Below, one piece after another: positions 1 through 7,015 of a stretch of 9,908 nucleotides of DNA (position 1 is its first letter; each line of letters opens with the position of its first letter). Source of the DNA: Lachnospiraceae bacterium (GTDB lineage: Bacteria; Bacillota; Clostridia; Lachnospirales; Lachnospiraceae); contig CAAFNG010000149.1 of NCBI GenBank assembly GCA_900764225.1, forward strand, positions 1 through 9,908. The letters run 5' to 3'. The notes under the pieces are model-generated. The model did no database searches, was not told the DNA's origin, and was given only the letters and a program-made list of their open reading frames with translations. The position numbers and the translations under genes were made by a program.

Positions 1-1299
1 GATTATTATATTGATCTCCATGGCGGAGATGATTATGAGGAGCTGACACCTTATGTATATTTTGCAGGTGTGGCGAAGCCGGAGGTTTCGGAAGCCTCCC
101 GGAAAATGGCAGAGCAGGTTGATGTCCCATATATGGTACAGTCAAATGTAAGCACAGGAGGCGCCTACAATTATGCGGCAAGTGCCTGTGATATTCCGGC
201 AGTTCTTCTGGAAAGAGGCTGTATGGGAACCTGGCAGAGAGAAGAGGTAGATTCCATGCGCCGCGATGTGCGGAATATCCTGTGCAGTATCGGAGCATAC
301 AACGGAGTTCGTTCCCACAGCACGTACTATCCGCTGAAGATGGATGATGTGCGTTACCAGTGTGCCAGCGTTAACGGCCTCTGGTATCCGGTGAAAAAGC
401 CGGGCGATATTATCCAGAGAGACGAATACCTGGGTGAGATCCGTGATTATGAGGGGAATGTGCAGGAAATCTGCCGTGCAGACATGGATGGTGTGATCCT
501 GTATCAGGTGTCCAGTCTTCAGGTCGTGGAAGGCGGACCTGTTGTAACCTACGGAAATATTGTCCGCGAAAAAGATGAGCGAAAAACAAGGATTGCGGAA
601 TACTGGACGAAACGAAGTGACAGCTTCTTGGAGCAGAGAAGAGCAGAGCTTCACAGTGCGCTGGCAGGAAGATGGATGACAGAGCTTAAGAAACATCTGC
701 CGGAGAAAAGGAAGCTTAGGATCCTGGATGTGGGATGCGGAACCGGATTTTTTACGATTCTTCTTGCAAAAGAGGGCCACGACGTAACCGGAATCGACCT
801 GACACCGGATATGATCTCCCACGCAAAGGAGCTGGCAGCTGAAGAAAAAACAGTCTGTCAGTTTGCAGTGATGGATGCGGAGAATCCGGATTTTAAAGAT
901 GAGGAATTCGATGTGGTCGTATCCAGAAATCTTACCTGGACACTTCCGGATGCAGAGCATGCTTATCAGGAATGGTTCCGTGTGCTGAAGCCAGGCGGAA
1001 TGATGATCAATCTGGACGCCAATTACGGGGCTGCGGATTTTGCAGATACTGCGGATCTTCCGGAAAATCACGCACATCATCAGATCGAGGATGAGCTGAT
1101 GCAGGAGTGTGAGGATATCAAGCGTCAGCTTCCGATCAGTTCTTTCCTGCGCCCTGCATGGGATCTGGAAACACTGGGACGTATGGGTGTTGAGGAATTT
1201 TCCTTTGACCTGGGTATCAGTAAGCGGATCTATATTGAGAAGGATGAATTTTACAATCCGACTCCGATGTTCCTGATCTTTGCGAAAAAGCAGGGGTAG
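1..1299 (+). CDS. AstE/AspA-type (M14) deacylase domain fused to class I SAM methyltransferase, 5'-partial
   Basis: The gene runs in from the left edge: the frame is open from base 1 and 432 residues are visible. Residues 1 to about 186 are the C-terminal part of a succinylglutamate desuccinylase/aspartoacylase-like zinc hydrolase. They show D-L-H-G-G-D at 5-10, where His7 fits the family's third zinc ligand, L-L-E-R-G at 69-73, where Glu71 fits the catalytic glutamate, and the usual C-terminal beta-rich segment (KPGD, LGEIRD, DGVILY). The HxxE zinc pair would lie upstream of the window. From about residue 195 a methyltransferase starts (EYWTKRSDSF). It has SAM motif I ILDVGCGTG at 241-249, acidic residue Asp266 in GIDLTPDM, then SRNLTWTLPD and RVLKPGG. 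Such enzymes deacylate N-acyl amino acids and transfer a methyl group from SAM; the substrate here is unknown. No signal peptide is visible, so it is probably cytosolic. The GTG at 70 is internal and not a start. The fusion seam is suspicious (see findings). Confidence 0.85.
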   Translation, partial: DYYIDLHGGDDYEELTPYVYFAGVAKPEVSEASRKMAEQVDVPYMVQSNVSTGGAYNYAASACDIPAVLLERGCMGTWQREEVDSMRRDVRNILCSIGAYNGVRSHSTYYPLKMDDVRYQCASVNGLWYPVKKPGDIIQRDEYLGEIRDYEGNVQEICRADMDGVILYQVSSLQVVEGGPVVTYGNIVREKDERKTRIAEYWTKRSDSFLEQRRAELHSALAGRWMTELKKHLPEKRKLRILDVGCGTGFFTILLAKEGHDVTGIDLTPDMISHAKELAAEEKTVCQFAVMDAENPDFKDEEFDVVVSRNLTWTLPDAEHAYQEWFRVLKPGGMMINLDANYGAADFADTADLPENHAHHQIEDELMQECEDIKRQLPISSFLRPAWDLETLGRMGVEEFSFDLGISKRIYIEKDEFYNPTPMFLIFAKKQG

Positions 1300-1303
1300 G
1301 AGT

Positions 1304-2227
1304 ATGCTGAGTATTAAACAGATCCAGTATTTTGCGGCCTGTGCGAAAACAGGTTCTTTCAGCAAGGCTGCGGAACTGCTTTTTACGACCCAGTCCAATG
1401 TAAGTAAGGTGATCCGCTCCATGGAGGATGATATGCGGACACAGTTGTTCCTGCGGCACACGAAGGGGATCGAGCTGACCCCGGAGGGTGAGCGGGCGTA
1501 TATCCATGTGCAGAAGATCCTGGAAAATATGGATGAGCTGGAAATACAGAAAGAGCCTCCGGCAAAAAGCAGCCTGTGCGTATGTTTTCACCCAAGCTCC
1601 TGGTTTGCCGATGTTTTTGTGAAATATTATGAAGCACATAAGGAAGCTGATCTTCATTATCAGGTCTATGCGGCGGATACCCATGAGATCGTGAAACGGG
1701 TAAAATCCAGGCAGGATGAGATGGGGTTTGCCTATGTGATGCAGAATCAACTGGCCGTGTTTCAGTATTTTCTTTCCAGAAATTACCTGGAGTTTGAGAC
1801 GCTGACAGAGACAGAGGTAAATATCTATACAGGAAAAAATGAGCCGGAGAGTGCCCTGCCGGGAGATCTTGACATGTCCGGCCTGCGGCTGATCCAGAGA
1901 TTTCCGGATGAATTTTCCCCGGATAATTACCGGAATCTTGTGGAGGAGAACGGTCACTCCGCAGTGGAGGCGGAAACCGTTGTGGTGACAAACAGTGATT
2001 ATATTGTGGAGCGGCTTCTGGGCTCCGGAGAGCTGTGCAATATCAGTGGAGCCGATCTTTCAGGACGTGATCCGGGGTATTCTGCTGTGAAATATACATT
2101 TCCGGGAGAGGGCCAGCGGCTTGTATACGGATGTATCCACAGGCGGGGGGAAGAGATCAGTGATCAGGGAAAGGATTTCCTGAAATTTATGAAAAGCCGA
2201 TTTTTTTCAGTAAAAGAATCGAAATAA
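1304..2227 (+). CDS. LysR-family transcriptional regulator
   Basis: A 307-residue protein, normal LysR length. The N-terminus carries the winged helix-turn-helix: residues 4-41 include IKQIQYF, the A-K-T-G-S-F-S-K-A-A helix and the recognition helix around T-Q-S-N-V-S-K-V-I (29-37). A long linker helix and a periplasmic-binding-protein-like effector domain from about residue 88 follow. That domain is divergent and gives no hint of the ligand. I chose ATG 1304 because AGGGG at 1292-1296 sits 7 nt upstream and the protein then begins exactly at the family's usual position; a TTG at 1280 would add eight residues inside the upstream gene. The gene starts 4 nt after the deacylase-methyltransferase stop, so the two are probably co-transcribed. 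A terminator follows directly. It is the likely regulator of the two promoters that share a repeated operator (2277-2357 and 7923-8003); that link is inference. Confidence 0.9.
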   Translation: MLSIKQIQYFAACAKTGSFSKAAELLFTTQSNVSKVIRSMEDDMRTQLFLRHTKGIELTPEGERAYIHVQKILENMDELEIQKEPPAKSSLCVCFHPSSWFADVFVKYYEAHKEADLHYQVYAADTHEIVKRVKSRQDEMGFAYVMQNQLAVFQYFLSRNYLEFETLTETEVNIYTGKNEPESALPGDLDMSGLRLIQRFPDEFSPDNYRNLVEENGHSAVEAETVVVTNSDYIVERLLGSGELCNISGADLSGRDPGYSAVKYTFPGEGQRLVYGCIHRRGEEISDQGKDFLKFMKSRFFSVKESK

Positions 2228-2234
2228 AGATTTT

Positions 2235-2273
2235 GGGCATTCGGAATCTGAGGATTCCGGGTGCTCTTTTTTT
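2235..2273 (+). terminator. Rho-independent terminator after the LysR gene
   Basis: A 14-bp stem pairs 2235-2248 with 2253-2266. The inner part CGGAATC/GATTCCG is perfect and the outer part contains three G-T wobbles; the loop is TGAG. Seven T residues (2267-2273) follow at once. It begins 8 nt after the LysR stop codon, so it isolates the enzyme/regulator unit from the transporter operon. Confidence 0.93.
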
Positions 2274-2276
2274 GAT

Positions 2277-2335
2277 ATGGAATACACATCCATGCTAACT
2301 CCGACTATCCCAATATCCCCGGGCCGGGGTTGTTG
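2277..2335 (+). promoter_or_regulatory. Putative operator, copy A of a repeated upstream element
   Basis: The element starts with ATGGAATACA (2277-2286) inside the inverted repeat ATGGA-N7-TCCAT (2277-2293). It ends with ATCCCCGGGCCGGGGTTGT (2315-2333), whose core CCCCGG-G-CCGGGG is a near-perfect palindrome running into the -35 box. A second copy with the same first ten bases, 17 of 19 matches in the last block and almost the same spacing lies at 7923-7980 before the second permease pair. A distal dyad near -75 plus a proximal site touching -35 is the usual layout for LysR-type activators. Which protein binds is inferred; a metal sensor that prefers G/C tracts (CsoR/RcnR type) is an alternative. 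Confidence 0.65.
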
Positions 2336-2357
2336 AGGATAATATAGATGATAAAAT
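2330..2357 (+). promoter_or_regulatory. Sigma-70/A-type promoter of the five-gene ABC importer operon
   Basis: A -35 candidate TTGTTG (2330-2335) is separated by 16 nt from a -10 candidate TAAAAT (2352-2357). Transcription would begin near 2364, leaving a leader of about 100 nt. The same arrangement recurs at 7975-8003, which supports both calls. The -35 abuts the GGGG arm of the palindromic block, so a bound protein would contact or block RNA polymerase. Confidence 0.55.
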
Positions 2358-2400
2358 AATAACGATAGCAGAAATCTCCCTTTAATAGTAAATATGACCC

Positions 2401-2446
2401 TTTCAAAAGCAGTTATGGCTTTGAACGCTGTAACTGCTTTTTGAAA
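2401..2446 (+). promoter_or_regulatory. Leader hairpin with U-run, possible attenuator
   Basis: Bases 2401-2415 and 2431-2446 are complementary over 15 bp with one bulged T. The core is AAAAGCAGTTA/TAACTGCTTTT and the loop is 15 nt. The right arm contains five consecutive T (2438-2442). The hairpin lies between the proposed transcription start (about 2364) and the Shine-Dalgarno site of the first permease gene, so it resembles an intrinsic terminator in a leader. The stem is A/T-rich at its base, so termination strength is uncertain; it could instead stabilise the mRNA. No known riboswitch was recognised. Confidence 0.5.
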
Positions 2447-2464
2447 CGAATGGAAAGGAAAATG

Positions 2465-3469
2465 ATGAGTAACGAAAAGAAAATCTACATCCGGTTGCTG
2501 AAACGTCTGCTGCTTCTGATAACTGCCATGTTTCTTCTGTCAGTGGCAGTGTTCTGGCTGGCGCGGCTGGCACCGGGAGACCCGCTGCAATCCTTTTACG
2601 GGGATTCGCTGGAGATGATGACCAGCGAGGAAGTAGCTGCGGCACGAACAAGACTGGGACTGGATCAGGGAATTGCGGTGCAGTATGTGAGATGGATTAA
2701 GAATGCTCTGCATGGAGATTTTGGTCTGTCTCTGAAATACAGACAGCCGGTTCTGGATGTGATCCGGCCGTTGATCGGAAATACGCTTCTGCTGGGTGTG
2801 ATCGCCTATGTGACGATTTTTGCGCTGGCGATACTGATCGCGATATTCTGTACACTTCATGAGGATCAGTGGATCGACCGGATGATCTGCAGGATCGGAA
2901 CAGCAACTTATTATATTCCGGCTTTCTGGCTGGGAGTTGTACTGATCCTGATCTTCAGTGTGAATCTTGGATGGTTTCCCAGCAGCGGTGCTTATGATGC
3001 AGGAATGGCGGGAAGTGTAAGTAACCGGATAAGACACATGATCCTTCCGCTTACCGTTATGATCTTCAGCCATCTCTGGTATTACGCTTACATGATACGG
3101 AATAAATTTCTGGATGAGGTCCGCAAGGATTACATTCTTCTTGCTAGATCCAAGGGACTTTCCAAAAGAAAGATCCTGTGGAAGCACTGTCTTCGGAATG
3201 TAATGCCAACGATCGTAAGCATCATGGCTGTTTCAGTTCCCCATGTGACCGGTGGAACTGTGACGGTGGAGGCGGTATTTAACTACGCAGGTATCGGTAA
3301 TCTTGCGGTGGAATCCGCGAAATATCACGATTACAATCTTCTGATGATAGATGTGCTGATCACGGGCTTTATTGTATTTCTGAGCAGCCTGCTTGCACAG
3401 ACGATCAACGAAGAGATTGATCCGAGAATGAAAACTTCGGAGGTAAGAGTATGGCAGATAAAAAGCTGA
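2465..3469 (+). CDS. ABC transporter permease, DppB/OppB-type (first importer)
   Basis: A 334-residue inner-membrane permease, close to the length of DppB-type proteins. It has an N-terminal membrane helix at about 10-33 followed by the family sequence LARLAPGDP, a large extracytoplasmic segment, and about five further hydrophobic segments. The cytoplasmic EAA loop that docks on the ATPase is at 222-245 (DYILLARSKGL ... CLRN). It would form the translocation channel with the next gene product. ATG 2465 was chosen because AGGA (2456-2459) lies 5 nt upstream; ATG 2462 is one codon earlier, and ATG 2450 or TTG 2441 have no good ribosome site and fall in or next to the leader hairpin. The 3' end overlaps the next gene by 19 nt, which implies translational coupling. 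The substrate class (peptide, nickel chelate or opine) cannot be told from this subunit. Confidence 0.92.
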   Translation: MSNEKKIYIRLLKRLLLLITAMFLLSVAVFWLARLAPGDPLQSFYGDSLEMMTSEEVAAARTRLGLDQGIAVQYVRWIKNALHGDFGLSLKYRQPVLDVIRPLIGNTLLLGVIAYVTIFALAILIAIFCTLHEDQWIDRMICRIGTATYYIPAFWLGVVLILIFSVNLGWFPSSGAYDAGMAGSVSNRIRHMILPLTVMIFSHLWYYAYMIRNKFLDEVRKDYILLARSKGLSKRKILWKHCLRNVMPTIVSIMAVSVPHVTGGTVTVEAVFNYAGIGNLAVESAKYHDYNLLMIDVLITGFIVFLSSLLAQTINEEIDPRMKTSEVRVWQIKS

Positions 3470-4368
3470 TTTCGGAGGAGGAGCTTTTTCGGGTTGTGGG
3501 AGCAGAATGGAAAATACATGAACCACAGAAGCAAAAGCCTGATCTTCGAAAAAAACTGAAAGGAAAACCGGTATTTTCGCTGGTTCTGCTTGTGTTGATC
3601 GTTATGGGATGCATATTCGCAAATATCATGGCCAATCATGATCCATCAGGATTTTACCTTCAGAACCTGAACACACCGCCTGGACGGGAATTTATTTTTG
3701 GAACGGATTCACTGGGAAGAGATATTTATTCACTGATCTGGTACGGCGGAAGAGTATCTCTTGTGATCGGGATCCTGGGTGCTGTGATCATTACTGTGAT
3801 CGGTGTTGTCTACGGATGTATCAGCGGTACAGCAGGACCACATGCAGATTCGATCCTTATGCGTTTTACAGAAATGTGTGGCAGTATTCCGACACTGCTT
3901 ATGATCCTGATCCTGTCGGCTGTTTTGCAGGCAGACGATGTGATCAGCATTTCAGTGATCATTGGAATCACAGGCTGGTTTGCACTGGCACGTATTGTAC
4001 GAAGTGAAGTGCGGCAGATCCGAAACAGTGAATATGTTATGTATGCAAGACTGTGCGGAGGAAGCTTTGGATATGTGATGTATCATCATTTGATACCGAA
4101 TTTTGTCTCAGCGATCATGTTTGTGGTGATCTCTTCTGTGAGCAGCTGTATTACGATGGAATCTACATTAAGCTTTCTGGGACTGGGACTTCCGGCAGAT
4201 GTTACTTCCTGGGGAAGCATGCTTTCACTGGCGAACAAAGCGCTGATCATGAATACCTGGTGGGTGATCGTAATACCGGGAGTATTTCTGGTCGTTACGC
4301 TGATGTGTATTACAAGTATGGGAAACTTTTTAAGGAGCAAGGTAAATGGCAGCTACAGCAATCTCTGA
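3451..4368 (+). CDS. ABC transporter permease, DppC/OppC-type (first importer)
   Basis: A 305-residue partner permease. A cytoplasmic N-terminal tail of about 45 residues (OppC_N region) precedes the first membrane helix. The family block F-G-T-D-S-L-G-R-D (from about residue 83), the EAA loop at 194-217 (EYVMYARLCGGS ... LIPN) and the late block LSFLGLGLPADVTSWGSML are all present. The EAA loop reads ARLCGG, where relatives more often have a small alanine-rich stretch; this looks like normal variation. A strong GGAGG (about 3439-3443) precedes ATG 3451, which overlaps the upstream gene by 19 nt. A 48-nt gap separates it from the binding protein gene, with no terminator there. It pairs with the 2465-3469 product in the membrane. 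Confidence 0.92.
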   Translation: MADKKLISEEELFRVVGAEWKIHEPQKQKPDLRKKLKGKPVFSLVLLVLIVMGCIFANIMANHDPSGFYLQNLNTPPGREFIFGTDSLGRDIYSLIWYGGRVSLVIGILGAVIITVIGVVYGCISGTAGPHADSILMRFTEMCGSIPTLLMILILSAVLQADDVISISVIIGITGWFALARIVRSEVRQIRNSEYVMYARLCGGSFGYVMYHHLIPNFVSAIMFVVISSVSSCITMESTLSFLGLGLPADVTSWGSMLSLANKALIMNTWWVIVIPGVFLVVTLMCITSMGNFLRSKVNGSYSNL

Positions 4369-4416
4369 TGAGATGTAAGCTGATTTAAAAATAAAGAAAG
4401 CGAAGAGGGAAACAGA

Positions 4417-5994
4417 ATGAGTAAGAGAGGAAAAAATGGAAAGAAACTTGCGGCTGTGGCACTTGCAGCTGTGATGGCAGCCGGCATCGGAGCTTTGGCG
4501 GGAAGCACAAGAACGGCATGGGCGGAAGAAAACAATACCCTGGTGTATGCGGGAGAATCCGAAAGTACCATCAATCCGCTTCTGAACAATCATGAGGAGC
4601 TGCCGGATCTTATTTTTTCCGGTCTGATGAAATATGACGGAAACGGAAAACCGGTAGAAGAGCTGGCAGAGAGTTATACCTTTGACAAGGAGACCAATAC
4701 CTATACATTTAAGCTGCGTGATGGCGTAAAGTGGCATGATGGTGAGGAGTTTTCTTCAAAGGATGTTGTGTATACATATAAGGAGCTTACAGAGGATGAA
4801 ACTCTTGGAGCAAGTATAACCAGCAATTATCAGGATATTACCAATATTGAGGCACCGGATGACAAAACAGTTATATTTACCCTGGATCAGTATGATGCAG
4901 CTATGCTGGATTATTTCACCATGGGAATTCTTCCGGAGCATCTTCTGGAGGGTGAGGATCTGAACACAACAGCTTTCAACCAGAAGCCGGTTGGAACAGG
5001 ACGATATAAATTCCAGGACTGGGATGCAGCAGGCGGAATGATCACACTGAAGCGCAATGAGGATTACTATGGAAAAGTTCCTAATATTGAAACTATTGTG
5101 TATCGTACAGTATCAGATGAGACAACCAAGGCAACTATGCTGCAGTCTGGAGAGGCAGATCTTGCCTGGCTGAATTCTAATTATGCTTCCCAGTTTAAGG
5201 ATAAGGACGGATATAATTACTGGGAGTTTACAACAGCAGATTATCGAGGAGCAGCCATGGATATGAGCACAGATTTCTGGAAAGAAAATGCAGATTCCAT
5301 CGGCGTTCTGAATTATGCACTGGATAAAAATGCCATCATCGCAGGTGTTCTCGCAGGACAGGGAGAACCGGCGTACAGTCCGATCCAGAGAAATCCGCTT
5401 GGAAGCAATAAAGAGGCAGATATTTATGCTTACGACCTGGATGCTTTTGCGAAGAAGATGGAAGAGCTTGGATGGAAAAAAGGCAGCGACGGTATCTATG
5501 AGAGAAACGGACAGAAATTCCATTTTACCATACAGGTTCGTGATTATGAGGAAGAACGTGTGGATATTGCCAACGTTATGGCGGATATGCTGAAGCAGGC
5601 AGGCGTGGAAATGGAAGTAAAACTGGTTACAAAATTTGACTGGGATGCAGGCTACAACGGATTTCTTGCAGGCTATGCGACTCAGTTTGATCCGGATATG
5701 GCGTATGTGAATTTTGTGACAGATGCAAGTGGAAATACGATGCATTATTCCAACGAAGAGGTGGATAAGTATCTGGAGGAAGGCCGTCACGCTGAAACAG
5801 AGGATGCAAGAAAGGAAGCTTATAGCAAGTTTGAGAAAGCATATGCAGAAGCTCCTGGAATCCTTCTGGTAGCTTATCTGCAGGGCGACTATGTAGGAAT
5901 CTCCGGCATTTCCGGACTGGATACCACACGTGTTCTGGGGCATCATTCTGTAGGTGTTATGTGGAATATTGAAGACTGGACCATCACGAAATAA
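4417..5994 (+). CDS. Extracellular solute-binding protein, family 5 (first importer)
   Basis: A 525-residue SBP_bac_5 protein that captures the ligand outside the membrane for the permeases. It shows typical family blocks: the early L-V-Y-A-G-E, F-S-G-L-M-K-Y, the F-K-L-R-D-G-V-K-W-H-D-G block, G-T-G-R-Y at 193-197 followed by L-K-R-N-E-D-Y-Y-G, and the late N-I-E-D-W. The N-terminus is a classical signal peptide: basic residues 1-10, hydrophobic core 11-29, and an A-W-A site at 34-36 before E-E. It has no lipobox cysteine and in fact no cysteine anywhere, unlike most Gram-positive binding proteins, which are lipid-anchored. GAGGGA (4405-4410) lies 6 nt before ATG 4417. The ligand is unknown: the family covers oligopeptides, dipeptides, nickel chelates, opines and sugars, and nothing I can see fixes the choice. 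Confidence 0.93.
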   Translation: MSKRGKNGKKLAAVALAAVMAAGIGALAGSTRTAWAEENNTLVYAGESESTINPLLNNHEELPDLIFSGLMKYDGNGKPVEELAESYTFDKETNTYTFKLRDGVKWHDGEEFSSKDVVYTYKELTEDETLGASITSNYQDITNIEAPDDKTVIFTLDQYDAAMLDYFTMGILPEHLLEGEDLNTTAFNQKPVGTGRYKFQDWDAAGGMITLKRNEDYYGKVPNIETIVYRTVSDETTKATMLQSGEADLAWLNSNYASQFKDKDGYNYWEFTTADYRGAAMDMSTDFWKENADSIGVLNYALDKNAIIAGVLAGQGEPAYSPIQRNPLGSNKEADIYAYDLDAFAKKMEELGWKKGSDGIYERNGQKFHFTIQVRDYEEERVDIANVMADMLKQAGVEMEVKLVTKFDWDAGYNGFLAGYATQFDPDMAYVNFVTDASGNTMHYSNEEVDKYLEEGRHAETEDARKEAYSKFEKAYAEAPGILLVAYLQGDYVGISGISGLDTTRVLGHHSVGVMWNIEDWTITK

Positions 5995-6003
5995 GGAAAA
6001 AAT

Positions 6004-7014
6004 ATGCAGGAAACCGTTTTAGAGTTAAAAAATTATTCGGTAAGCTTTGACACACCGGACGGCGAGGTACAGGCCGTCCGGAATGTGGATCTTTCTGTGA
6101 AAAAAGGAGAGATCCTGTGCATTGTGGGGGAATCCGGATGTGGAAAAACTGTAATGTGCCGCAGTGTGATGAAGCTTCTGCCGCCAAATGCCCGGATAAA
6201 AAGCGGAGAGATCTTTCTGTGTGGAGAGAACATTACAGATTATAAAAGAAAAAAAATGGAAAAGCTGTGTGGCAATACCGTCAGTATGGTATTTCAGGAT
6301 CCTATGCTGACGCTGAATCCGACAATACCTGTGGGTAAGCAGATTGCAGAGGCAATTATCCAGAATCAGAAAGTATCCATGGAAGAGGCTCGAAAAAAAG
6401 CTGTAGAGATGCTGTTGCTGGTTGGAATACCGGATGCTGAGCAGAGATATGGGCTTCAGCCTCATTTTTTTTCCGGAGGAATGCGCCAGAGATGTGTGCT
6501 GGCGATTGCGCTGGCCAGCAGTCCGAAGCTTCTTTTTGCAGATGAAGCCACAACAGCACTGGATGTAACGGTAGAAGCGAAGATCCTGGATCTGCTTCTG
6601 GAACTGAGGGAAAAAACAGGAATCAGTATTGTATTTGTATCCCATGATCTTGGCGCAGTTGCGCGTATTGCAGACAGGGTAGCTGTAATGTATGCAGGAA
6701 AGATCGTAGAGATCGGAACGGCAGAGGATGTTTATTATGATCCAAGACATCCGTATACATGGGGACTTCTTTCCGCATTGCCGGTTTTTGCCGGTGAAGA
6801 TGGTACACTGCATCCGATTCCGGGGATGCCGCCGTCACTTCTGGATCCGCCTCCCGGAGATGCTTTTGCACCCAGGAATCCATGGGCACTTGCAATTGAT
6901 TATGAGAAAGAACCACCGATGTTTAAGGTCAGTGATACACATTATGCTGCGACCTGGCTTCTGGACGAAAGAGCACCGGAGATAAAAAGACCTTCGTTTC
7001 TGAATGGGAGATAA
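6004..7014 (+). CDS. ABC transporter ATPase, DppD/OppD-type (first importer)
   Basis: A 336-residue cytoplasmic ATPase that powers import together with the next gene product. Walker A is GESGCGKT at 42-49, the Q-loop is F-Q-D-P, the ABC signature is FSGGMRQR at 156-163 (F in place of the common L), Walker B with the catalytic Glu181 is L-F-A-D-E-A, and the switch His is 214. The usual proline after the catalytic glutamate is alanine here (DEATTALD). The C-terminal oligopeptide/dipeptide domain is present, but the four positions that hold Fe-S cysteines in many DppD/OppD proteins are Asp286, Asn292, Asp299 and Thr317. The gene starts 9 nt after the binding-protein stop, with AAGGA (5993-5997) as ribosome site, and ends 1 nt before the second ATPase gene. 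Confidence 0.93.
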   Translation: MQETVLELKNYSVSFDTPDGEVQAVRNVDLSVKKGEILCIVGESGCGKTVMCRSVMKLLPPNARIKSGEIFLCGENITDYKRKKMEKLCGNTVSMVFQDPMLTLNPTIPVGKQIAEAIIQNQKVSMEEARKKAVEMLLLVGIPDAEQRYGLQPHFFSGGMRQRCVLAIALASSPKLLFADEATTALDVTVEAKILDLLLELREKTGISIVFVSHDLGAVARIADRVAVMYAGKIVEIGTAEDVYYDPRHPYTWGLLSALPVFAGEDGTLHPIPGMPPSLLDPPPGDAFAPRNPWALAIDYEKEPPMFKVSDTHYAATWLLDERAPEIKRPSFLNGR

Positions 7015-7015
7015 T

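Noticed and set aside
142..1461. A 439-codon open frame on the - strand across the deacylase-methyltransferase and LysR genes
   Set aside because: It is antisense to two well-supported genes. Its product is rich in Cys, His, Ile and Ser with no recognisable domain, as expected for a mirrored shadow frame.
2277..2357. A NikR-type operator (GTATGA-N16-TCATAC) or a NiCo/other known riboswitch as explanation of the repeated upstream element
   Set aside because: Copy B contains GTATGA (7936-7941) but no matching TCATAC at the required distance, copy A has neither, and the element lies upstream of the -10 box, so it is not transcribed from this promoter.
2394..2444. A 16-codon leader ORF (M-T-L-S-K-A-V-M...) within the hairpin upstream of the first permease
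   Set aside because: It would be attractive for peptide-based attenuation, but there is no Shine-Dalgarno site before the ATG and no run of regulatory codons.
5113..5946. A 277-codon - strand frame inside the binding-protein gene
   Set aside because: Same shadow pattern: Cys/His/Ile-rich and no domain, opposite a gene with clear family blocks.
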